64,000 nt of DNA from JAUWMI01 sp964454265 (GCA_964454265.1 CAYVXD010000002.1:8659-72658); one strand, 5' to 3'. Positions 42,297-52,148 are shown, numbered from the stretch's first letter. The notes: a model not told the origin generated them from the sequence alone. Program-made: numbers and translations.

Positions 42297-44312
42297 ATGG
42301 AAGAAAATGATCAGATAATTGCCCTGCATGAGGCACGGGAAGGCACGGTTCCGGTATTACCTATTGCGCTTGGCTTTGCGCTTTCTGTAGTTTTGCTGCT
42401 CAACATCTACCTCAGTTCGCCCGATTCTGCCGCATACTACAGTGTGCCGCGTTCAATTCTAATTGATCACGATCTGGATTTTCAAAATGAGTATTTGTAC
42501 TTCGAATTTCAACCCAATATGTTTTACCTCACAGGGCATCAACGCCTTTCGAATGATTGGCCGATTGGCGCAGGGCTGCTCTGGTTGCCTTTCTTTATAC
42601 TCGCCCATCTTCTTGCGTTAGCCCTTTACCTGCCCGGCATGCTCCCGAATGGTTATAGCACGGTTTACCAGCTGGTCGTGTCGCTGGGGATTGTGATATA
42701 TGGATTATGCGGCCTTGTGCTGAGTTTCCGATTTGCACGCAGGTACGTTTCGGATCGCTCTGCATTATTCGCTGTAGGATTGGTAGTGTTTGGCTCGCCG
42801 CTGGGATTCTACCTTTACTATTACGACTTTATGTCACATGTGGTCTCGTTTTTTGCCATTTCGCTTTTTCTTTATCTCTGGGTGAGCACGTATCGCACGC
42901 GAACACTCCGGCAGTGGGGCACCCTCGGTCTGGTAGCGGGTTTGATGACGATGGTGCGGCCTCAGAACGTCTGTTTTCTTGTAGTCATTGTAGTCGAATA
43001 TGTGATGGTGCTGCGCCGTGAGCTCCTGAGCAACAGCGCGGCGTTGAAGCACTACATAAAGGGGATCATGCTGCTGATTCTGGGCCTGGTAGTCGGTTTT
43101 CTGCCCCAGATGCTTTTCTGGCTTACCGTCTATGGGAGTCCAATTGCGTTTCCCAAGATGGAGGAAATGCACTGGTTCAGGCCCCGGGTGTGGGCCATGC
43201 TCTTTTCGCAATATCACGGACTGTTGGCGTGGTCACCAATCCTGATGCTAGTCTTGCCAGGACTGTATTTTATTTACAAGATGGAGAAGCCGGTTGGGGT
43301 GGCGCTCAGTCTCGCGCTGGTGATTCAGATGTACCTGAACAGCGCGAATGAGGTCTGGTGGGCAGGGGGATCGTTTAGCAACCGGCGATTTGCTGACTAT
43401 GCGTTTATTTTTGTTCCTGCGATTGCCCTTATGGTGCACAGAAGGCGAGGCCCGCTGCTGCCAATATTGTGCGTGGTTCTTGCCGCTTGGAACTGGCTCT
43501 TAGTAATTGCTGAGCGTGCTGGCGTGCTGACATTGGATCATTTTGTTCCCTGGACAGGTGAATTCTGGCGCTCGCTGGTAGGATTGGCTATAGATCCGTT
43601 GCGCAGCTTTGGCGCAATGATCGGCAACTTCGGAGACGTCGCGATTCTCAGTCGCGTGCTTATTGGCATTGTTTTTGGAGCAGTAGTGTTCCTGGTCATT
43701 TATTTCTTTCAGAGACAAAAAAGGCACAATCAATTGGCGAACATCGGCTCTGGATGTCTGATGGCCTATACCGTGCTTTTGGGCCTGAGCTTCATTGTTC
43801 TCATCCCCAATACCAGACCGATTGAGGCCGAGACCTTTTCCTATCAACTCTCTCGGACAAACCGCGTCCTGTGGAACAACTACTACGAGTACGGCTACTA
43901 CTTGCTCATGAAACGCAAATACGACGAGTCAATCAGGGCATATGAAAAGGCTGTGACCTTGTGGCCGGAGCGTCCCTATGCCTACCGGTATCTTGGCACA
44001 AACTACTACCTGCTGGGACAGTATCGTCTGGCAGCTCAATATTGCCGTGAGGCGCTTGCTATTGACCCGGAATACCAGTCAGCAGCCCAATATTTGGCCG
44101 CGTGTTACAGGGCCATTCTAGCAGAAGAGCCGCAGAACCTGGCGCTGATGCTGGGGCTCGCGCGACTCTACAAACAGCTAGGCAACCTTGAACGATCAGA
44201 GATGCTATATCAGGAAGTATTAAGGCAGAACCCGAACAATGCGACAGCACAGGAAGGAATTGCTGCAATCCGTACAAAGAAGAAAATCAGGCAATTCCCA
44301 GTCCAACCGTAG
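42297..44312 (+). CDS. Polytopic membrane protein with C-terminal TPRs (GT-C-like)
   Basis: A 671-residue protein with about eleven membrane helices over residues 20-510, followed by periplasmic or cytoplasmic TPR units (about 545-660: YDESIRAYEKAVTLWPERPY, YRLAAQYCREALAIDPEYQS, RSEMLYQEVLRQNPNN). The loop after the first helix, SSPDSAAYYSVPRSILIDHD, has the acidic residues expected of GT-C glycosyltransferases, and MVRPQNVCFL fits such families. I call it glycosyltransferase-like without a substrate. The start ATG lacks a good ribosome site. Confidence 0.7.
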   Translation: MEENDQIIALHEAREGTVPVLPIALGFALSVVLLLNIYLSSPDSAAYYSVPRSILIDHDLDFQNEYLYFEFQPNMFYLTGHQRLSNDWPIGAGLLWLPFFILAHLLALALYLPGMLPNGYSTVYQLVVSLGIVIYGLCGLVLSFRFARRYVSDRSALFAVGLVVFGSPLGFYLYYYDFMSHVVSFFAISLFLYLWVSTYRTRTLRQWGTLGLVAGLMTMVRPQNVCFLVVIVVEYVMVLRRELLSNSAALKHYIKGIMLLILGLVVGFLPQMLFWLTVYGSPIAFPKMEEMHWFRPRVWAMLFSQYHGLLAWSPILMLVLPGLYFIYKMEKPVGVALSLALVIQMYLNSANEVWWAGGSFSNRRFADYAFIFVPAIALMVHRRRGPLLPILCVVLAAWNWLLVIAERAGVLTLDHFVPWTGEFWRSLVGLAIDPLRSFGAMIGNFGDVAILSRVLIGIVFGAVVFLVIYFFQRQKRHNQLANIGSGCLMAYTVLLGLSFIVLIPNTRPIEAETFSYQLSRTNRVLWNNYYEYGYYLLMKRKYDESIRAYEKAVTLWPERPYAYRYLGTNYYLLGQYRLAAQYCREALAIDPEYQSAAQYLAACYRAILAEEPQNLALMLGLARLYKQLGNLERSEMLYQEVLRQNPNNATAQEGIAAIRTKKKIRQFPVQP

Positions 44313-44615
44313 ATGCTCCAAGTTCAATAGAGGAAACAGGAGGGCGATTTACGTCTGGTTCTGTGCGACGCGATTGGAACCTTTGAAACTGTGTTGTGCT
44401 TCGAGCAGGCGAGCAGAATCATCTATTCGTATGCCAGATGTAAGTGTTTTGGGCATAACTTTAGCATGGTGGGTGCGTCCAAGTACTAACGAATTTTCTT
44501 GCAAGGCGTACGTGCAACACTGTAATGGTGCATCTGGCAATGCTGATTGTGTTCAATGTTCACGCAATCATTACGATTATCGAAAATGATGTACGCGGAT
44601 GATGCATCCTTAATT

Positions 44616-44644
44616 GTACGGGCAGGTTTGAAACCTGCCCTTAC
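44616..44644. repeat. Palindrome GTACGGGCAGGTTT / AAACCTGCCCTTAC
   Basis: Arms of ~13 bp in the 380-bp gap between the TPR membrane protein and the propeller phosphoesterase. It belongs to the GTAGGGGC..GCCCCTAC family. The rest of this gap shows no gene. Confidence 0.75.
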
Positions 44645-44694
44645 GATCTTCTCGTTGTTGCGATAGAACGAAAATTTCGTAAGGAGGACACATA

Positions 44695-47190
44695 ATGAGG
44701 CGTTACAACGTAAACAACATGAGGTTGCGAGTCTTTTGTTGCGGAGTGTTATTGTCCATCGTTCTTGTATTCCTGGCTTGTTCTCATCTTTCAGTCCAGA
44801 GGAGCCGGCAAGATTCTCAGGCACGGTTTTTGCCGGGACGACTTGGCACGAATGAGGTGCTTTTGCCGAACCAATGGCGGTTGACACCGGCGGGTCGTCA
44901 GCTACCCCTTGGTGATCTTCCGCTCAATATGTCCCTGAGTCCTGATGGGCGCTACCTGGCGGTAAATAATAACGGCTGGGGCGATCATCAGGTGATCATT
45001 GTTGACTCTCAGAAAGGAACGGTTCGGTCGCAGGTGACGATTCCCAAGTCGTGGTATGGCCTGACGTTTAGCCCGGACGGCAAATTTCTCTACGTGACCG
45101 GCGCTGCAGACAATCTTATTTATCGCTTTACCTTTGATGAGGGTTTTCTTTCAGGCGAGCGAACAATTCCGGTTGGCGAGCCGAAACAGGCGATTTTCCC
45201 CAGCGGCATAGCGACGAATCGTACGGGCACGAAGCTGTACGTTGCCAACAATCTGGGCCATAGCATGTCGGTGGTAGATCTGGAGCACGAACGGCTGGAG
45301 GCTACGATTCCTCTCGGGCCCGAAACGTATCCCTACACGTGTTTGGTATCGCCCGATGATAAACGCATTTACGTAAGTTTGTGGGGTGCTGAAGCCGTGG
45401 TAGTGGTTGACGCGGCGGAACTTCGGGTGGACAGTATCATCAAGACAGATTCTCATCCGAACGACATGGTGCTGAATGAAGCGGGGACGCGGCTATACGT
45501 CGCCAACGCTAATATTAATACCGTATCGGTGATTGACACGCAACGGCTCAAGCGCATTGAGACAATCACGACAAGTCTTTATCCAGATGCACCGGAAGGG
45601 AGTACTCCGAATGGCGTGGCACTGAGCTCTGACGGTACAATGCTCTTCGTGGCGAATGCAGACAATAATGATGTGGCAGTAGTGGCAGTTTCCGACACCG
45701 GACCAAGCGAGGTGCGCGGCTTCATTCCAGTGGGCTGGTATCCAACAGCGGTCGAGGTTACCAAGGATGGAGCACGGCTGTTCGTGGCGAATGGCAAGGG
45801 CACAACGTCGTTTGCAAATCCACAAGGCCCCTCGCCATTTCTGCCGTCACGCAAAGAGACGCAGTATATTGGCAGGTTGCTCAAGGGATCGTTGTCAATC
45901 ATTGATATGCCTGACGCATCGCAGCTGGCTCAATTCACAGCGCAGGTCTACGCGAACTGTCCGTATAAAAAGGGGAGTGTAGTGACGGCAAAACCTGAAG
46001 GACCAAATCCCATTCCGCATAGTGTTGGCGAACCTTCGCCAATAAAATACGTCGTCTACATTATTAAAGAGAATCGCACGTATGACCAGGTGTTTGGTGA
46101 CATGCCGGAAGGTAATGGAGATCCCAATCTGTGCCTTTTTCCAGAGTGGAACACGCCGAATCATCATGCCCTGGCGCGCGAGTTCATCTTGTTTGACAAT
46201 CTTTATGTTGATGCGGAGGTAAGCGCAGACGGGCACAACTGGTCAACAGCAGCGTATGCGCCTGATTACATAGAGAAAATCTGGCCGCAGACCTATTCCG
46301 GGCGTGGCCGGACGTATGACTTTGAAGGCCACAAGAAGATTGCGCAGCCGGATGCAGGCTACATCTGGGATCTGTGTCAAAAAGCCTGGGTGACGTATCG
46401 CAGCTATGGAGAGTTCATCGAGAATGGCGCAACGCCGCAGGATCCGGGCCGGGCGCGAGTGGCTGCACTTGAAGGACACTTTGATCCTTTCTTCCGCAGC
46501 TATGATCTTCGCTATAAAGACGTAGATCGTGCAGAACAATTCCTGCGCGAGCTTCGCCAGTTTGAGGCCCAGGGCACCTTGCCGCAATTTATTATCATAC
46601 GGCTTCCCAATGACCACACCGCTGGCACGCGACCAGGACGTCCGACACCGCGGGCCATGGTGGCGGACAATGACCTCGCTCTAGGGTTGGTCGTCGAGAA
46701 GCTGAGTCAAAGCCCCTTCTGGAAGGAGATGGCCATCTTTGTGATTGAGGATGATGCGCAGAATGGATGTGACCACGTTGATGCGCATCGTTCTGTTGCG
46801 CTGGTGATTAGCCCATATGCAAAGCGCGGATACGTGGACAGCACGTTTTACAGTACGACGAGCATGCTTCGCACCATGGAACTTATTCTTGGTTTGCCAC
46901 CTCTGAGTCAGTACGACGCAGCCGCCACACCGATGTATAACGTCTTTACCATGACACTAGATTACAGGCCGTACAGGCACCGGCCGGTCAGCGCCGTGGA
47001 TCTTGATGCGACAAACCTGAAAACGGCGTGGGGTGCGAAAGAGTCAATGGAAATGAACCTCGACACAGAAGATTCGGCCAATGACATTGCCTTTAATGAG
47101 ATTATATGGAAGGCAATTAAGGGAGCGAACTCAGAGATGCCGCCGCCGGTTCGGTCGGCGTTTGTGAGTATTGCAGGAGCTATGCCGTAG
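44695..47190 (+). CDS. YVTN beta-propeller / phosphoesterase lipoprotein
   Basis: An 831-residue exported protein. The signal ends in a lipobox-like LACS. Residues ~60-420 form a seven-bladed YVTN/lactonase-type propeller (SPDGRYLAV, SPDGKFLYVTG, RLYVANANINTVSVID, GTMLFVANADNNDVAVV). Residues ~440-760 form an alkaline-phosphatase-superfamily phosphoesterase: YIIKENRTYDQVFGDM with the metal-site Glu-Asn, EVSADGHNW, IIRLPNDHTAG and FVIEDDAQNGCDHVDAHR. The two-domain order is that of bifunctional YncE/alkaline phosphatase family proteins. AAGGAGG lies 7 bp before the ATG. The substrate is unknown. Confidence 0.88.
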   Translation: MRRYNVNNMRLRVFCCGVLLSIVLVFLACSHLSVQRSRQDSQARFLPGRLGTNEVLLPNQWRLTPAGRQLPLGDLPLNMSLSPDGRYLAVNNNGWGDHQVIIVDSQKGTVRSQVTIPKSWYGLTFSPDGKFLYVTGAADNLIYRFTFDEGFLSGERTIPVGEPKQAIFPSGIATNRTGTKLYVANNLGHSMSVVDLEHERLEATIPLGPETYPYTCLVSPDDKRIYVSLWGAEAVVVVDAAELRVDSIIKTDSHPNDMVLNEAGTRLYVANANINTVSVIDTQRLKRIETITTSLYPDAPEGSTPNGVALSSDGTMLFVANADNNDVAVVAVSDTGPSEVRGFIPVGWYPTAVEVTKDGARLFVANGKGTTSFANPQGPSPFLPSRKETQYIGRLLKGSLSIIDMPDASQLAQFTAQVYANCPYKKGSVVTAKPEGPNPIPHSVGEPSPIKYVVYIIKENRTYDQVFGDMPEGNGDPNLCLFPEWNTPNHHALAREFILFDNLYVDAEVSADGHNWSTAAYAPDYIEKIWPQTYSGRGRTYDFEGHKKIAQPDAGYIWDLCQKAWVTYRSYGEFIENGATPQDPGRARVAALEGHFDPFFRSYDLRYKDVDRAEQFLRELRQFEAQGTLPQFIIIRLPNDHTAGTRPGRPTPRAMVADNDLALGLVVEKLSQSPFWKEMAIFVIEDDAQNGCDHVDAHRSVALVISPYAKRGYVDSTFYSTTSMLRTMELILGLPPLSQYDAAATPMYNVFTMTLDYRPYRHRPVSAVDLDATNLKTAWGAKESMEMNLDTEDSANDIAFNEIIWKAIKGANSEMPPPVRSAFVSIAGAMP

Positions 47191-47325
47191 CAGAAAGATA
47201 GCTAAGTCGCGATAGAGGGCCCTTTAATAATTAACGCAGACGAAGCATTAAAAAACACCGTCCTCGTCTTTCCTGAACCCAGGCTTTTTCGTCCTGTTTA
47301 GCACACCAAGCAGTCATGCTGCGTA

Positions 47326-47418
47326 CTATTTTTTACGCTTATGACGAGTGCGCTTGCGCTGCTTTTTAATTTTGTGCTTGCGAATTTTCTTTCGTCGTTT
47401 CTTAACAACACTGCCCAT
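47326..47418 (-). CDS. bS22/mS38-type (AURKAIP1/COX24) small ribosomal protein
   Basis: A 30-codon gene. The protein is extremely basic (about two thirds Lys or Arg) and begins MGSVVKKRRKKIRKHKIKK, the hallmark start of the AURKAIP1/COX24 family. In ribosome structures the homologue (bS22, mitochondrial mS38) is buried in the small-subunit rRNA near the decoding region. AAAGGATAG stands upstream of the ATG. It lies 108 bp downstream of the aldolase gene in the same direction and ends in TAG. Confidence 0.88.
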   Translation of the reverse strand: MGSVVKKRRKKIRKHKIKKQRKRTRHKRKK

Positions 47419-47525
47419 AGAAATTTCTATCCTTTGCTTTGCTAGCTGTATCTAGAGAAGAAAGATCATGCACACCTTTTCAGCTTGTCTTGTCAAGCAA
47501 AATTGCCGGCGGAGTTCTATTCAAC

Positions 47526-48521
47526 CTAGGATTTCTGCAATTTACGCAGTGCATCCAGGGTAGCTTGCGTGATTTTCCGCACCAGGTCATCGTGTGCCAG
47601 CGGTGTAGCGGCTTTTACGATGCCACAGCCGTTGCAAATCGGACACAGCGCGTTCTGCTTAGCACAAACGTTTGCGCTCATAAAGATTTCCATTTGCTCT
47701 TCCACGACACGAGTCACCGCATCTTTCGCTTCGCTCAGCAGCCCGGGAAAATCCACACATTGGAGACCCTTGTCCAGCCGTTGTCTTACTGCCTCACAAG
47801 CCGCAACGACCATGCCGGTGTAGAAATTGATCTTTGCCACCCCAAGGCTAATGGCTTTTCGGAAATCTTCAATTGATAGCCCAGTGCCGCCATGCAAAAC
47901 CAGTGGCATCTTGAGCGTCCTGTTGAGCTTGTCGAGTCGTTCGAAGTCGAGCTGTGGCTTTCCCTGGTAGAGCCCATGTGCGGTGCCTACAGCCACGGCG
48001 AGGGCATCAACGCCTGTGCGCCGGACAAATTCCTCAGCTTCATTGACTTTGGTAAAAAGCTCTTCGCTCACCTGTTTGCTGGCTGACGCTTGCGCCTCTG
48101 CTCCGCCGATATGTCCCAGCTCGGCCTCGACCGTTACGCCTACGGCGTGGCACATTTTCACGACATCGCTTGTTGTGGCGAGGTTCTGCTCAAATGGGAG
48201 GCGCGAGCCGTCAAACATAATAGAAGTAAAGCCAGCACGCAATGCGCGCATGATGGCCTCAAAGCTTTCGCCATGGTCGAGATGTAACACTACGGGAACA
48301 CTGGCGCGGTGGGCCACGTACTTGATGGCGGGCGTGATGTTTTCCAGCGTAACGTACTTGAAATGAACTTCAGCAATGCTGAGGATAACAGGGGAGCGTT
48401 TGCGTTCAGCCGCTTCGATAATCGCCTCGAGAAACTCCATGTTGATCACATTAAAGGAGCCGACAGCGTATTTCTGTCGGTATGCGTCATTAAGGACATC
48501 CTTGAAATTGACGAGCGGCAT
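47526..48521 (-). CDS. Class II aldolase (ketose-bisphosphate/tagatose family)
   Basis: A 331-residue zinc aldolase: VGSFNVINMEFLEAII, VVLHLDHGESFEAI with a zinc His, SIMFDGSRLPFEQN, EAELGHIGGAE, VAVGTAHGLY and LVLHGGTGLSIEDF. The C-terminus is unusual: after the usual end it adds CPICNGCG and a short helix, a potential zinc or iron-sulfur site. It cleaves a phosphorylated ketose to dihydroxyacetone phosphate and an aldehyde. It follows the fucose-isomerase-like gene on the same strand, suggesting a common deoxysugar or ketose pathway, though no kinase is visible between them. Confidence 0.9.
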   Translation of the reverse strand: MPLVNFKDVLNDAYRQKYAVGSFNVINMEFLEAIIEAAERKRSPVILSIAEVHFKYVTLENITPAIKYVAHRASVPVVLHLDHGESFEAIMRALRAGFTSIMFDGSRLPFEQNLATTSDVVKMCHAVGVTVEAELGHIGGAEAQASASKQVSEELFTKVNEAEEFVRRTGVDALAVAVGTAHGLYQGKPQLDFERLDKLNRTLKMPLVLHGGTGLSIEDFRKAISLGVAKINFYTGMVVAACEAVRQRLDKGLQCVDFPGLLSEAKDAVTRVVEEQMEIFMSANVCAKQNALCPICNGCGIVKAATPLAHDDLVRKITQATLDALRKLQKS

Positions 48522-48591
48522 AGGATCATTCCTGCTGTGCGCAATAAGTGTCTGGAGGTCTAACGATTCACAGCCAGCGCATGCCGTGGAC

Positions 48592-50040
48592 TTATACGGT
48601 CATATCCTGGACGTGGATGCCGGCGGCCTGACAGGCGTAGGTAATTTCCTGGACGCAATGGCCCAGCGTAGCGACGTAGTGGTTGCCTGCAGCCTGCTTG
48701 ATGAAGCGATGGGCGTCAGTCTTAAGGTGAATAGCCACGTGCGGCCAGGTCTTACCCCACACGATGTTCTTCTTCATAGGCTGGCTGAACGCCATGGCGC
48801 GGCCGCTGGCCAGCTGCATGACGTAGCGACCATCAATACGAGCCAACCGGCCGATGGTCATATCGCCTGCTTTTCCGTCATATCCGATGGCACCGCCAGA
48901 GGCGCCCTGGCACTGTGGTGCGATCACCACTTTCGAGAGAGCGGTTTTCGGGTCCAGGGAATTCGCCGCATAGAATACTGACGATGCGCCACAGTTTGAT
49001 AGTGTGATATATTCGTTTGACACGAACTTCAAGTCGCCAAAGAGGGGAGGGATCTCGGGCTGAATCTGATGAAAGAGCACTGCAGTCAGTAGTCCTTTGA
49101 TATCGCCCTCGCAGACGGTGGGGATAATGGGTTGCAGCCCGCTTGCATCGCTGGCAAAAGGAAGAAACGCGGGAAGCGTGCATGCTGTGACGCCGTACTC
49201 CACTGAAAATTCCGGTTGGCATTTGACCGATACGCCAAGAATTTTCAGGTCGCGCAGCTCATTTAGGCGATCGCGCGCCGCCAGATAAAGGGCCAGCTGC
49301 TTCTCAAGCACCGAAGCCGTTAGCATCTTGTGATCGAACTGTATGACGACCCCCTGTGCCTCGAGCCAGGTGCGGAGCCTGGCGATCCGCTTGGGGTTAG
49401 ATTGCAGAATTTCTTCGGCACGCTTGATAATGATGTATTGGCCTTCCGTCAGAATGTCGTTAACCAGGAAGGACTTCAGATTGGGGATGTCGTCTTGCAG
49501 ATGCTCCATGCCGAGGCAGTAGCTGCCGCCCCACAGGAGGATGCTGCCCTGTCGCATGCGCTGAAAGGCCGTAGCACCGCGAAGCCAGCGCAAGAGTTCA
49601 CCGGTCTCGTCCATGAAGCGCTGATGCGTTCTCACGTGGTGGGTTGCCGCGTGTTCCCACAGCGAAGCACCTGCAGCTGTGATGCCAACCGAGCCGGCCC
49701 ATGCTGCATCCTGACTGGTGTAGAGAGCAAGTGGACGGTTGAGTTCGCGGGCAAGCCAGATCACCAGCTGCGGTTCGGTCCAGTGCCAAATGCAAACAAT
49801 CAAGGCTTCGACCTCATTAGTGACCAGCGTTTTCAGACACTCTTTATTCTCCGCATCTGTGGCGATGCCAAAAACATGCTTCCGTCCTTCGCGCATCTGG
49901 GGCAAAGGGTCAACAACCTCAATGTGGTGTGCCCGCAAGAACTCGCAGAGCTGATAATGGGACTTCTCGATGTACTGTTCTCGTTCGCGGGCGAACGCGG
50001 TTTTGCGGGGATCAGTATACGAAACGATTCCAACCCGCAT
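48592..50040 (-). CDS. L-fucose/arabinose isomerase-like protein
   Basis: A 482-residue protein of the FucI/AraA structural family. The N-terminal Rossmann domain reads VGIVSYTDPRKTAFA, VVDPLPQMREGRKHVFG and ALIVCIWHWTEPQLVIW, and the middle domain has PLALYTSQDAAWAG and LWGGSYCLGMEHLQDD. The C-terminal part contains GCTA-type metal-site residues (CQGASGGAIGYDGKAGD) and HVAIHLKTDAHRF. It should interconvert an aldose and a ketose with a divalent metal; the sugar is unknown. The downstream aldolase is its probable pathway partner. Confidence 0.82.
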   Translation of the reverse strand: MRVGIVSYTDPRKTAFAREREQYIEKSHYQLCEFLRAHHIEVVDPLPQMREGRKHVFGIATDAENKECLKTLVTNEVEALIVCIWHWTEPQLVIWLARELNRPLALYTSQDAAWAGSVGITAAGASLWEHAATHHVRTHQRFMDETGELLRWLRGATAFQRMRQGSILLWGGSYCLGMEHLQDDIPNLKSFLVNDILTEGQYIIIKRAEEILQSNPKRIARLRTWLEAQGVVIQFDHKMLTASVLEKQLALYLAARDRLNELRDLKILGVSVKCQPEFSVEYGVTACTLPAFLPFASDASGLQPIIPTVCEGDIKGLLTAVLFHQIQPEIPPLFGDLKFVSNEYITLSNCGASSVFYAANSLDPKTALSKVVIAPQCQGASGGAIGYDGKAGDMTIGRLARIDGRYVMQLASGRAMAFSQPMKKNIVWGKTWPHVAIHLKTDAHRFIKQAAGNHYVATLGHCVQEITYACQAAGIHVQDMTV

Positions 50041-50301
50041 GAAGCGACATCCTTTCGATACAAAGTCTGGACGAAAATCTTAGACGGAACAAGCCAAACG
50101 TATCCTTAACAGACAGGAAAACAGCAGTCAAATGAATTATAAGACAGGTATGAATACATGTATATTTTGCTCTTGCAACTAATCTCTATTATTCCAAGAA
50201 GTTTTGCTTGCTCAGCGCTATATGAACCATGCCGTACTATATGGGTGCCACTTAGCAGTCTTAGAAAATCCGCACGCGTGTGTGAGGGTATAGATCTCCA
50301 T

Positions 50302-51666
50302 TTACAGGATGAACTTTGCAACCGCTTCAATGTGATAGGTATGCGGGAACATATCAATCGGCTGAACTGTGTCAATGCGGTAACCGGCATTTGTAATCGC
50401 GATGAGGTCGCGGGCCAACGTAGTCGGGTTACAGGAAACATAGACGAGAACGGGTGCTTTCAATTCGAGGAGATGTCTCAAGGTTTTCTTGTCCATGCCG
50501 CTGCGTGGTGGATCGACAATGATGCGCGTGATACTATCGGCAATGGAAGAGAGAGCCGTTGGTAGCACCTTGCGCACCTCGCCTGTTATAAATGTGCAAT
50601 TTGTCAAATTGTTAAGGGCGGCATTTCGCCGAGCATCCCAGATAGCTTCAACTTCGAGCTCAATGCCAATAACGGTCTTAACAGAGTCACTGCAGAAGAG
50701 GCCAATGGGGCCGATACCGCAGTATGCATCCAGCAGCACGTCTTTCTTGCTCAAGTCGGCCATTTGCTTGACGACAGTATAGAGTTGCTGGGCAGCCAAA
50801 GTATTGGTTTGAAAGAAGGAGGAGGGGGAGATGAGGAAGCGCAGTGAGTCTAGATGCTCTTCAATCTGGCTGTCGCCATCCTGATAGGCGATGCGATCTA
50901 ACCGGGCCACATCCGCCACGCCAGAGTGAATTCCCCAGATCAGACCGGTTATGTTTGGCATCTGCTCACGTAAAGCTGCAGCGAGGGGCTCAATGGCCAA
51001 CGTATCAGCAGCCGTGGTAAGCAGCGTAATTATAATGTTGCCCGTTTGTTTTCCTTCACGCACAATCAGGTGGCGAAGCAATCCCTCGTGGGTTTGGGGA
51101 TCATAGCTCGTGAGTTGTTGGCGGTTTACCTCGTCGCGCAGAATCTGCAGAATAGTGTTGAAAATTTTTGGGTGGATGAAGCATTTCTTGATGTCAATAA
51201 TGTCGAGATAGCTTCCTTCCTTGTGAAAACCGAGGGTCACCTGTCCCGTGCTGCTGGTGCCGAATGTAAAGTCCATTTTGTTGCGGTAATGCCAGATTTC
51301 AGGAGAGGGGATGATGGGTCGAATCACCAGGTCTTTTTGCGCGCCCATGTGCTCCAGCGTAGTCTTGAGAATCTGTTCTTTGAATACCAGCTGGTGTTTA
51401 TAGGGGATATTCTGCCAGGTGCAGCCCCCACATTTGCCAAAATGCGGACAGGGTGGGGTGAGACGAAGCGGGGAGGGCGTCTGAATATCAACGAGTTCGG
51501 CACTGGCGTGGTTTGATTTTCGTTTGATTATGCGAGCCCGGATAACGTCGCCCGGAACAGTGCCCGGCACGAAAATCACGAATCCGTTTACCTTACCAAT
51601 TCCGCGACCGCCGTACGCCAGGTCTTTGATCGTTATTGTGACAATATCATTTTGAGCGACATCCAT
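50302..51666 (-). CDS. rlmD: 23S rRNA (uracil-C5)-methyltransferase, RlmD/RumA-like
   Basis: A 454-residue TrmA-family enzyme. A TRAM domain occupies residues 1-60 (DIVTITIKDLAYGGRGIGKVNG, read through its core; FVPGTVPGD). The iron-sulfur ligands are CPHFGKCGGCTWQ. The catalytic domain has LLDAYCGIGPIGLF, the IIVDPPRSGMDKK loop and the nucleophile Cys in VYVSCNPTTLARD. It methylates a uridine in 23S rRNA. RlmC and RlmCD specificities cannot be excluded. It is followed at once by no co-directional partner. Confidence 0.93.
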   Translation of the reverse strand: MDVAQNDIVTITIKDLAYGGRGIGKVNGFVIFVPGTVPGDVIRARIIKRKSNHASAELVDIQTPSPLRLTPPCPHFGKCGGCTWQNIPYKHQLVFKEQILKTTLEHMGAQKDLVIRPIIPSPEIWHYRNKMDFTFGTSSTGQVTLGFHKEGSYLDIIDIKKCFIHPKIFNTILQILRDEVNRQQLTSYDPQTHEGLLRHLIVREGKQTGNIIITLLTTAADTLAIEPLAAALREQMPNITGLIWGIHSGVADVARLDRIAYQDGDSQIEEHLDSLRFLISPSSFFQTNTLAAQQLYTVVKQMADLSKKDVLLDAYCGIGPIGLFCSDSVKTVIGIELEVEAIWDARRNAALNNLTNCTFITGEVRKVLPTALSSIADSITRIIVDPPRSGMDKKTLRHLLELKAPVLVYVSCNPTTLARDLIAITNAGYRIDTVQPIDMFPHTYHIEAVAKFIL

Positions 51667-51689
51667 CGCCTGGGTTTCTCTGAACGAAG

Positions 51690-52103
51690 TCAGTTTTGCA
51701 TGCCTTTGCAGTAGTGAAAAAAATCTCTAGGTCGCCAATGCTGGGGGAAGTCACGGCACTGTGCAGGCTTTACCGGATGGATCTTGCAAAGATTGTTTTC
51801 GAGAAACACGCACTCACGTGTCTCCGTGTCGAGCAGCCAGTGTTCGTTGTCCTCCGCACCGACGTCCGTCTGCCCATCAGGACAAAAGGTGTACTGATTG
51901 TAAAACGAGGCCACTTTGATATTCAGAAACCGTGCAATGCGCTCTGCCTCGTCGGGCGTAATCCTGACGTATCCATTGCCTCGGCAGCAATTGCCGCATC
52001 GCTTGCATTCAAACTGGGTGACCTCTGTACGATCGCCATGCACAGGTGAATCTTCGTGAGTTGTGCCGGCTTCCTGGTTTTGTGGCGAGTTGTTATGCAT
52101 CAT
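51690..52103 (-). CDS. YkgJ-family cysteine cluster protein
   Basis: A 137-residue protein with the conserved CxxCGxCC pattern (FECKRCGNCCRGNGYVRIT), a Tyr-rich segment and later CVFLENNLCKIHPVKPAQCRDFP, whose three cysteines complete the cluster site. The family binds zinc or iron and is often found near methyltransferases; its activity is not established. The gene lies 23 bp upstream of the rlmD-like gene in the same direction. Confidence 0.9.
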   Translation of the reverse strand: MMHNNSPQNQEAGTTHEDSPVHGDRTEVTQFECKRCGNCCRGNGYVRITPDEAERIARFLNIKVASFYNQYTFCPDGQTDVGAEDNEHWLLDTETRECVFLENNLCKIHPVKPAQCRDFPQHWRPRDFFHYCKGMQN

Positions 52104-52148
52104 GCGCTCTGCCAGATCATTTGTGGGGGACGAAGATTTAAGCCCCTC

